From Mytilinidion resinicola (taxonomy: Eukaryota; Ascomycota; Dothideomycetes; Mytilinidiales; Mytilinidiaceae), in contig NW_022985439.1 of assembly GCF_010093595.1 (NCBI RefSeq), positions 1,870,512-1,934,511 of the forward strand: DNA of 64,000 nt. The letters run 5' to 3'. Below the pieces are notes generated by a model. The model made no database searches, was not told the DNA's origin, and saw nothing but the letters and a program-made list of their open reading frames with translations. The stretch's first letter is position 1. Each line of letters opens with the position of its first letter. Positions 55,901-64,000 of the stretch are shown one piece after another. The position numbers and the translations under genes were made by a program.

Positions 55901-56863
55901 TCACTGCGTGTGAAGATCAGCCTTCATTCAATCTATAATTGGCAACACTCATCCCTGTCAGGTATGATGGTTGGTGACGGAAGTGTCGTATGGTTACTTC
56001 CGAGTAGCAACCACGATGCGTTGCAACGGCCACGTACAGGACTCAGGTCCCGGAAATTGAAGCAAGCAGGGTTTTAAGATCTCGTATCGAGGATCTGGAA
56101 CGGGAAAACGGAAGCATCGTGCCTACCTGTAGCAGCCCTGATAATGGTAACCATCGACACCGGGGTTGATGAATGGACCAGGGTCCTGAGCGGGTGGTGG
56201 GGTTGAATAGACAGTCAATCGGTTGGAACCACCGCACGGCTCAGTAGCATCGCCATTGCAGGCCATGTTACATGTGCTGTCATCGTCAAGGGTGCTGGTG
56301 GTTTGGATCTTGTTTCCACAGTCTGGAATAAAGATAGCCGATTAGCATTGACTTTACAAAAATGGTGGGCTGATGCCCGATCCCGATGTCCACGGTGAGA
56401 GCTTGGTAGCGAGATATTGGGGGAATGCACATACAGCATTCTCCAGCGTACTCGGTTCCGGCATAGATGTAGTTTTTGCCTGCGCAATACGACACGCAGG
56501 CCTCGTTGGTCATGGAATCGCCGCTGTTGTAGCCTGCGCTGGTGAGGCCTCGGGCACCTACGCTATCACTGAGGGTGGACACGTGTTAGTCGCACACATG
56601 GCACGGTAATGATCGCATGTACATACGTGTAGCATCCTAGGTAGGTCCAATTGGTGGCTGGGGCTGCCGGAGGCGTCAAAGCACGCTTCTCGTAGTGGTG
56701 GTGGTGGTGAACAGTAGCGCTCGTAAATGAGGCCTGTACAACATTGTTAATATGGACCGTCCAACCGGAGTCGAATGTTAGACAAGCAAGTTTGCCACTA
56801 AATACGCACACTGCATATTAATAATAAGGCAGCAAGTGCCGATGTAACGATCGTGGGTGCCAT
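52952..56863 (-). CDS. secreted copper radical oxidase (AA5_1) with five WSC domains
   Basis: Seven exons, 56863-56810, 56733-56627, 56568-56435, 56322-56127, 55903-55764, 55706-54702 and 54642-52952, join in phase to about 1,108 residues. A signal peptide (MAPTIVTSALAALLLICS) is followed by a His run and a KR site (HHHHHYEKR). Five Cys-rich WSC carbohydrate-binding domains begin at YLGCYTDSVGAR (about 48), YHYQGCYSDTNAGR (160), ALGCYTDSAGAR (260), YKGCYIDGANGR (384) and WEYQYCLYDDAEAR (480). A Thr/Ala/Ser linker separates the third and fourth. The oxidase starts near 590, with the expected radical and copper residues: Cys in DVFCSAGL, Tyr in RWYPT, Tyr-His in LYHSEAVLL and His in SSTHGNSMG. 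Relatives oxidise glyoxal-type aldehydes and release hydrogen peroxide. The WSC array should hold it on the wall or on plant glycans. Confidence 0.9.
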
Positions 56864-57861
56864 AACGGCAAAGAGCACGCAAAGAAGGACAAGATGAACG
56901 AGTGTGAAGAAGTGACAGAAACGGGCGGGAGGCCGCCAAAAGTACTTGGCAAAGCAACAGATGCAGAACTCTACAGCATCTGAACGGCGGAAGGGTGGAG
57001 GTAAGAAGGGTCTAGACAGGGAGATCAGGGCTATCGATTGCGGGCCAGGTGGTTCGGGTAGCGTTCGACTACCCCTTCAGCTCAGCCCTGAGAGGCCGGT
57101 ACGTGACAACCGAGAGCGAGACGCGGGCTATTCGAGTCGTGCAGCTTCCAGGCGAACGATGCCCGTATTCTGGACGTGATATTCCCAGGCTGGCCGTGAG
57201 GCTGAGCCCGTTAGGAGCTCGTGGCTTGCCAAACGCAATAGCACCGAGGCCACGCGAGCGACTCTGGGCCGGCGTAGGGCCGGCGTATGGCCGGAAAAGC
57301 CAGAGGCGTCGGCGCGGGCGAGACTTGGGTGGGCGGTTGTCTTGGGCGCATGGTGGAGCATGGACGGGAGTGTTGACGAGGTCGATATCGAAGCACGGAC
57401 GACGTAAGGGGGTTGGCCAGGCTCGGCGCTATCTTTCATAGCCCACGATGACAGGCTCCCCTCCCGAATACCCCTGGCGCTACAGGGCATCCCATGCCGC
57501 CGATGGAAAGCAGGGGGTTCGGACCGCTGGCCTGCCGTGTTGCGAGAACGGTGTCGAGACGCGGCCTATCACGTACAGTGGCGGTGCATGACGCGGCCGA
57601 CGCTGGACGCCCAAGGAATCGATAGTTATGCAGCGGCGCGACAGAGGAACCATTGCTGAATTAAGTATCGAATCCACCTGACCCCGAGCCTCTAGTTTGT
57701 CGTCATGTAATTGCTGCTGTCCGATGTCCCAAGAAGCGCCGAAGAAACCCTTAATCCAAGACCCGCGAGAATTACAATAGCTGTACCAAGAAAAACCTTC
57801 CCACTGCTGCTAACCGCTCTGGGTGCAGATGTCCCCGAGCTGCTGATTTGGCTTTACCCTT
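56864..57861. other. intergenic between two minus-strand surface genes
   Basis: Upstream region of the oxidase gene and downstream region of the GH16 gene. GC-rich at 57040-57340, with a short GCCGGCGTA/GGGCCGGCGTATGGCCGG repeat around 57269-57298. No supported gene. Confidence 0.4.
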
Positions 57862-59557
57862 TCAGCATTTGCCCTCGCTCCACATCTTCACGCTCTTGAC
57901 CGTCATCCCGCGCTCGTCGCCCTTGCCCCACGTGTCAATCCACTGGGACTGGCTGTCCCAGAACTCCTTGGGCGACTGGCCGCTCTTGTCGCCCCATGGC
58001 TTGTTGCCAACGCCGTCGGGGAAGAAGCCGTTGGTGCCGCCAATAGCGACATTGAGAATCAGGTAGAACGGCTGGTCAAAAGGAGTGTTGTGGCGGCCAG
58101 TCTGCGACCACGGATCGAAGAGCGCAGAGTGGTTGAAGATGGCCTGGCCGAATTTGCCACGGTCCCACATGCTCTTCTTGTTGTTGAACTTGATGAAGAA
58201 GACTTGCTATAGGAGAGTCAGCTATTGATTTTCATGCATCATGCGCAGGCGGGGGGCATCTCCGCATGGAGGGCAACAACGAAGGTGAGGGATGATGTAA
58301 TAGATTGAACATACCAGTAGACGACTGTCAATGTAAGTGAAGAGGTAGTTCTCGCTCCACTATGGCGTCGTTAGCAGGGTGATACTTGTGCTGCCGACGC
58401 GCGTCACTGTGTTACCTCAACTCCGAACGTGTGGAACTTTTCCGTGTAATCGGTCCGGCGCACGCGATGCTGTCCCGAAGTTCTGTAGAAAGCATCCGCT
58501 TCCGGCACCGGGCCCCAATGCAGGGCACTGATGAGGGCATCCCGGCCACCGCTGGGGTAGTCGTCGCCGAAGTTGCCTCTGCTCTCTGCAATATCGATCT
58601 CTCCAGACGCCGGCCATGCGCCGTAGGTGTCGTGCTCCGGCATCATCCAGATAGCAGGCCAGAGCCACGATCCCTTGGGCATCTTGGCGACAACTTCGAC
58701 CTTACCATACGTGATAGTCTTCTTGCCCTTGGTTGTTAGACGGGCACTGCGGACCGGGTTGATGATGGCACCGGACGTCTTGTTGCTGCGAATGGCGCAC
58801 ATGGTGACATCCGTCGAAGTGCAAGTACCCGCGGTCGTGAGATTGAGCACATAGTTGTCCTCCAGCTGGTCAATGGTGATGTCGGTAGAATCGGTGGTGA
58901 GTGTCGGCACAATGTGGAGACCTTTCTCGTCGGTGTAGGCATTCTTTGGGTCGTTGGTAGTCCACTCGAAGGTGCCACTACCGAAACCACCACGCTGGAT
59001 CTCGTAACTCCAATTGTTCAGATCGATGTTGTGGAAGTCATCTTCCAGAATCAGGCAGTACTTAGAAACGTCAGATGGATTCTTCGCAAATAGAGAAGAT
59101 GCTCACCTCGTGGTTTGAAACGGATGCGTAGGCAAAGTAGCAAATGATAGCACCAATAACAACGCCCACGAAGATACAGCCATAGAAGATCATGGGCTCC
59201 CATTTCTTGCGGGGGTTCTTGTTCTCCACCCACGGCTTCTCATAACTGACGTCGTTAGAAGGTTCGGGTCGAGGTGGGGTACTGCTTACTCCGGGCCCTT
59301 CCATCGCGCACTCTTGAACTTGCGAAGGCGTGCCTGTGGTCCTGCTACACATGGTGAGGGCAAAGTCGAAGAATGCAACAGCATGCAATGCACGAACCTG
59401 AAATCGCAGTGGCGGGGAAGTAGGATTGGCGGTCATCGCTGCCCTCCTCGGTGGGAGCACGACTGAGGCGGATGGGGGTCGCGAAGGGATTCGTTCCAAT
59501 GCCTCCATGGGGCGTGTGGGCTCCATGGGGCGTGTGGATGGAGTTTGAGCTGGACAT
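57862..59557 (-). CDS. type II membrane GH16 glycoside hydrolase
   Basis: Six exons, 59557-59398, 59341-59290, 59245-59107, 59060-58416, 58359-58315 and 58206-57862, in phase, give about 461 residues. The N-terminus is cytosolic and has a repeated THPHG-like peptide (HTPHGAHTPHGG). A basic segment (RLRKFKSARWKG) leads to YEKPW and then one membrane helix (MIFYGCIFVGVVIGAIICYFAYA). The extracellular GH16 domain has WSYEIQRGGFGSGTFEWTT, LWPAIWMMPE, the catalytic motif GEIDIAESRG (two Glu and Asp), LHWGPVPEADAF and FDQPFYLILNVAIGG. Enzymes of this class cut or transfer beta-1,3(4)-glucans. The topology suggests wall remodelling at the plasma membrane. It is divergent from the GT2 gene. Confidence 0.88.
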
Positions 59558-61762
59558 GGTGGAAGGCGGTACGACGACCTGCAGCAGAGATCCAGATGAA
59601 GAGCGGAAAAACGGACGATCTGCTCGAGGTATAGGCCGGGAAGCGCGCGGGCTGACCAGGCAAAAGCACGGGCGCAGGAGACAGTTGCGTCGTCCAAGCT
59701 GGGACCCAAGGCGGCGGCGTATTGCAGCAAGATGGGGAACTCACAACGCCTTATGGGGCCAGGTTCTTTTGAGGACAGCGCAGATGAGTCGCGCGGGACG
59801 GTGGACGCACGACAATCGAGCTGGACGACGTGCATCAGCAGCCGTCGCCGCCGCCGCTGGGCTCGTTGCTCCACGACGATGGCGCACACATGGCCGGAAG
59901 CATGGATGGCGTTGGCGGGGCTGGGCGGCGGAGTGCGTGCATGGATCAAGATGCGATGGGGAGGTGTGTGCGGAACGGTGCGACAGGGGCTGCTGGCGGC
60001 GATAGCGGGCGGCCGCGGGCACGTTGAAAGCGGAAGTCCAGATGCGCTGGGCGCCAATCGAGGCCGGAGCATTTCGCCGGGGGCCCAGCCATCGTCAATC
60101 GAAGCCGCGGCTGGGGCAGCGGGCGGCGGCGCAATCCCAGCGCGTGCAGCTGACCCTGACTCCGCTCCCTATAGCGTGCCGCGCGCGCAGGCGATGCTTG
60201 GCATGGTGTTGCAGCCACCAGCGCCGCCTGGCGAATGCCGCCGCCTGCCTGCGCCCCTGGCCGCCCGCTGAAACCATCCGCCGTCGTGGACACCTCCACC
60301 TACGCACCCTGCGTCACGCATATGCCACGGTGAGCGCAGTCTGCCGCCCGCGAGGTTGGTGGTGGTCGAGGGCGGCCGCGGTGGTGCGGTTCGCCTCCTG
60401 AGTGGGATGCAGCCAGGTGCGTTTAGACTCTGGCCGATCCGGTTCCTGCCCAGGCACGGCCCTATCACGGTGCTGAGCGCCCTGGCCCGCAGTGTGGAGA
60501 TTATGTAGCTCGGCCAGCCCCCGTTTCTGACGCCCACCGCTGGAACGCCACTACTGCAAGCGCACCTTACCGCCCGCTTCTATTTTCGCGGACCTGCAGG
60601 CCCCGGAGACATCATCGCTGTCCGACGTTATCGTCGCCTCCTCACACCCTGCAGCCACAATATTGCACTCAACTGCGGCCACTTCTCCGCCAGCATATTG
60701 TCGATTGCTGCTGCATCGAAAACCGTGGCCGAGAGAAACATGCGACTCTGTTCCGCGTCGAGCCGCAGCGGAGTCTCTCCTCGCGCCAGCCAGCCCCTCG
60801 TCGTCAGGGGCTGGAGGTGACGCCTTGGCGCTGGTGGGACGTGGGGGAGTTGTGCTCTCAATGCCACCCCCTAGCCTTCACAAACAGGGCCCCTCGACTC
60901 AACATCACCCGCCGTCTGAGCCGGCGCGAGCCTCCTTGACCCCTTTAGGACACTCGCGTCTCCTAAACATTCCCCCAAACGCGGATGGCCCGCCTTGGCC
61001 TTCCCATCTGCCAGTAGTTCGTACCTAGCTCGTGCTCTGGAGCTCGGCACACGTTATTGTGTTTGACTTCCTGGTCTTATGCACGCTGTTTCCACAACCT
61101 GGGCTCGCTCGCTTCTGCCCTGGATTCTCAGAGCATGGACTCCTCTGATACGGAGCCCCTGCCGCCGTCCGCTGGGCGCATCGCCTGGATCCTCTCTCTG
61201 CGCACGAATACATTGAGAGTCGCCTAGCGGCATGCCGACCTACCGTTGACTGGCGCCTCTGGCTTCTTGCACCCTCTGCCGCTATCCCCTATTGTCTTGG
61301 CCCGTGGCGCCCTCAAGATAACTTTCCCTCTGTACGTGATACACAACCGGTCCAGGGCGCTACGTGGCAATGCTTCGGAAGCCCTGTGCGGCGCTTGCAG
61401 TCGTTGGCGCTCGAGCTCGTTCGATTCGGGCGTCTGAGACACTATTGACTAAACCCTGAACATGCCCTTTCCAAAACGGCGGAACCTAGGCAGGAGGGGT
61501 TTCTGTTCTAGCCTCAGATCTAGCCCGAGTCATTCTTGGTTCGACTTCAGCCCAGCAAATCGTGGCATGGGCCACTCGATCTAACGACCCTGTTATCTGC
61601 ACGGGCAGGGTCGTATATCCGGAACTCAAGTGCCCGCTGTCACCCTCCTCTTCGTTCCTTACCTCTGCTGTCATTTACCAGCGTTGATCATTTGTGTTCA
61701 AGAGTGGATACAATCACTCGTTAAACGTATCCCTCTTACTTGTTCTTGCTTTCTTCCTTACC
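59558..61762. promoter_or_regulatory. 2.2-kb divergent region between GH16 and GT2 genes
   Basis: The two genes start 2.2 kb apart on opposite strands, so this holds both promoters and 5' leaders. It is GC-rich (59,650-60,400 especially). The long minus-strand frame at 59071-60072 is an extension of a GH16 exon into GC-rich leader and has no conserved content of its own. No individual regulatory site can be named. Confidence 0.45.
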
Positions 61763-64000
61763 ATGGCGAACAACAATCTTGGCTTCGACCGAGACTCCTT
61801 GAGTATGACGAGGGAGGGGATGGGTTCTGGTGTGCGATTCCAACACCCAGGCATGCAAGTGCGGGACAGTTCAGGCTCGAGCATTATCTCGAGCAGAACC
61901 AATGGTGGAGATCGACACGATGTGGTAAGCGTCCTACCCTACCTTCTCATAGACCTACTTGCCTATAACGGCGCAATCGCTAACCCAGCTCTAGATGGTC
62001 AGGTTCCTACACCGAAGATGTCAACAATCAAAGTGGTTGGAACCCGCCCAGGATGAGTTCGGTGTGATCGAGAACGAAAGCTCCAACCTGGGTGTATTAC
62101 TGCGACGGCCTGATGGCCTGTACACAGCTGAGCCAATGTTCTTGAACCAAGACATTGCTGTGGCCGTCGAAAAGTTAGGTGTCACTGTTGCTTTCACCAT
62201 GAGCTCGGAGATCACCCAAGCTCTGCTGCAACAGGTCACGCCTTTCCAAACGGAGCTCTCCTTGGACCCCCGTGGATTCGTGCTCCCAATCGTCAACTCC
62301 ATCAAGGACATCGCAACTGGCAAGGCCGTCATCACCCGGGAAGCCTATGTCGTCCTATGCCGACAAGAGAGAATCGTCCTTGTTTGGGGGGACACGGTCC
62401 CTGGTATCCTCGCCCACGGAACAGACATTGAGACAAGGCTACTTGGTCTCGTCTGGGGACAAGCCATCCCCGCCACTCCAGGAGCCATTTCGCCATATCG
62501 ACAATCGACGACGGCCAGCACACCAGCGGTGCGCAGTACTCGTGCGACAATGTACCCCATCTCAGCCCACCAAAGCACAGGCCAACTGAACGCCGAGATG
62601 AGCGAGAAGATCGGTGCGATCGACCGTGCGATCGAAGTTGAGGAGATGGGTGAAAAGATCTTCGACCCGGAAAGAGACGGCCAGGAGGTCCCAGAGCGAC
62701 CTTTCCTGTTGTCGCACGCCCTCTTGGTGGGCCTTGCCATGATTCTCGTCGTGGTTGTCGAAATGGCGTGTCTCGCAAAGCTCATTACGGAGTACCGTCT
62801 CGATGGAAAGACGATGCGCTTTGCTTTGGTAAGTCGCCCCACTTAAACGCAACACCGGTGCGAATATCGGAACTTACGGAGCAACAACTAACGTTGATGA
62901 AAGGTTGCGACGATCCCGCTGTTTGCCATGTTCTCCTTGGTGAGTGGCCCGCTAACAATCTTTTCTCCGGAGCGAGGCTGCGTGCCTGGACTGCGTGGCG
63001 TTTCTTGGTGTTAGCTTTGGGAGCTGAAACTGACAATCTTCGCTTAGTTCTTCATGATCGTCATCACTGGTTCCCTCTTCCAGCTTTTCGGCCCCCTCTC
63101 CGGTGTGCATGGAAACAGCTTGTACTATTCCGGTATGTGATGCTTCGCGCTGCAATGGTCATTGCACACTTTGGTAACGATTAATGCTGACTCCGTGCAG
63201 GCAAGGCACCCAAGCCAGGACGTCATGCTAATGTCGAGCTTCCCCATGTGACCATCCAGATGCCCGTTTACAAGGAAGGTCTTAAAGGTGTCATCATTCC
63301 CACTGTTACCAGTCTGCTCGATGCCGTGAAGTTCTACGAGGAGCAGGGTGGAACAGCCTCCATCTTTGTCAACGATGACGGTATGCGTCTTGTCCAGGAA
63401 GATATGCAAGAGGCTCGCAAGGCCTTTTACGAACTCAACCACATCGGATGGTGCTCGCGTCCCGCCCAGAACAGCGATAAGGATAGCCCGGATTTCTTCC
63501 TACGAAAGGGTCAGTTCAAGAAGGCCTCCAACATGAACTACTGCATGGACTTCTCTATTCGTGTTGAGGACGAGTGGCAACGACTGGTCGACGAGACTTG
63601 CAACCAGCGCAGCTGCGCCCAGGACGATCTCTCTATCCAGGAAGAGGAGGATATCTACGATCAAGCCCGTGACGCAATGGTCGAGAAAGACGGTGGCAAG
63701 ACCTGGGCTGCTGGCAACGTTCGCATTGGTGAGGTCATTCTGATTATCGATTCCGACACTCGTGTTCCCGAAGACTGCCTCCTGTATGGTGCTCTTGAGA
63801 TGATTGAGAGCCCTGAAGTTGCCCTCCTCCAACACGCCTCCGGTATCCTTCAAGTCGTCAACAACGTGTTCGAAAACGGTATCACCTACTTCACCAACCT
63901 GATTTACACGTCCATCCAGTTTGCGGTTGGTAACGGTGACTGCGCTCCCTTCGTCGGCCACAACACCTTCATCCGATGGGCTGCTATCCAGAGCATCGCC
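61763..64000 (+). CDS. membrane GT2 glycosyltransferase, Tft1/CelA-like (partial)
   Basis: Five exons are visible: 61763-61924, 61995-62828, 62904-62939, 63048-63132 and 63201 to beyond the window end, about 639 residues so far. After a Ser/Arg-rich N-terminus and a soluble region (EPMFLNQDIAVAVEKLGVTVAF) come membrane segments (HALLVGLAMILVVVVEMACLAKL; then ATIPLFAMFSLFFMIVITGSLFQLFG, split over two small exons). The catalytic part follows: VTIQMPVYKEGLKGVIIPTVTSLL, VNDDGMRLV, VILIIDSDTRVPEDC and VGHNTFIRWAA. This is a processive GT2 of the cellulose-synthase/hyaluronan-synthase type. I think the closest group is the fungal CelA/Tft1 mixed-linkage glucan synthases, but ZtGT2-type proteins are an alternative. 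The C-terminal QxxRW motif lies outside the window. Confidence 0.82.

Noticed and set aside
59071..60072. A 333-residue minus-strand frame over the GH16 start
   Set aside because: Only its last part is GH16 exon; the rest is Pro/Arg/Ala-rich translation of GC-rich leader, and a normal spliced start exists at 59557.
1..64000. CRISPR arrays, rRNA genes and tRNA genes
   Set aside because: No spaced direct repeats or rRNA-like sequence was seen, and no confident tRNA A and B boxes were recognised by eye; a covariance-model scan would be needed to exclude tRNAs.

Overview
The window is nuclear DNA of a filamentous ascomycete (Pezizomycotina). The evidence is short introns of roughly 50-110 bases with GTRNGT/AG borders, monocistronic genes on both strands, HET-domain genes, an OTT_1508-type deaminase, WSC-domain and GH16 wall proteins, an S28 peptidase and pogo/Fot1-like transposons with TA target duplications. 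The class within Pezizomycotina cannot be fixed from the sequence alone. About 22 genes look intact or interpretable. Exon joins were inferred by hand from reading frame, splice consensus and family motifs.

Layout. 1-14 kb: the 3' end of a gene, small membrane-protein fragments, an LRR-like protein with a characteristic MGQRHQ start, a hot-dog thioesterase, a ten-exon Hsp70-like protein, an AIG1-like GTPase and a coiled-coil protein. 14.6-25 kb is an accessory, transposon-marked zone: an intact pogo-like element, the remnant of a TPR-type gene, an OTT_1508-type deaminase, a second decayed relative of the same transposon (with an assembly gap), a HET gene and an MFS transporter that both carry in-frame stops. 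25-37 kb is metabolic and accessory: a DsbA/HCCA-isomerase-like protein, a salicylate-hydroxylase-like FAD monooxygenase, a pyroglutamyl-peptidase-like protein, a P450, a second HET gene broken by frameshifts, and a proline iminopeptidase. 37-49 kb is mostly conserved: a Kel3-like kelch protein, a DEAH RNA helicase, a secreted S28 peptidase, a hypothetical protein and a metallo-beta-lactamase-fold protein. 49-53 kb is a long gene-free stretch. 53-64 kb is a cell-surface block: a secreted copper-radical oxidase with five WSC domains, a type II membrane GH16 protein and, divergent from it, a membrane GT2 glycosyltransferase cut by the window edge.

How the parts may work together. The right end groups three wall or surface carbohydrate proteins; the GH16 and GT2 genes share one 2.2-kb divergent promoter region, suggesting a matched synthesis and remodelling pair. 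The left and middle parts gather gene types tied to conflict or self/non-self systems (HET, AIG1-like GTPase, LRR-like, Hsp70-like, TPR, deaminase) around active-looking transposons, with several of them decayed. The HCCA-isomerase-like, FAD-monooxygenase, transporter and P450 genes between 23.7 and 32.4 kb could be a small aromatic-catabolism group, but its transporter is broken.
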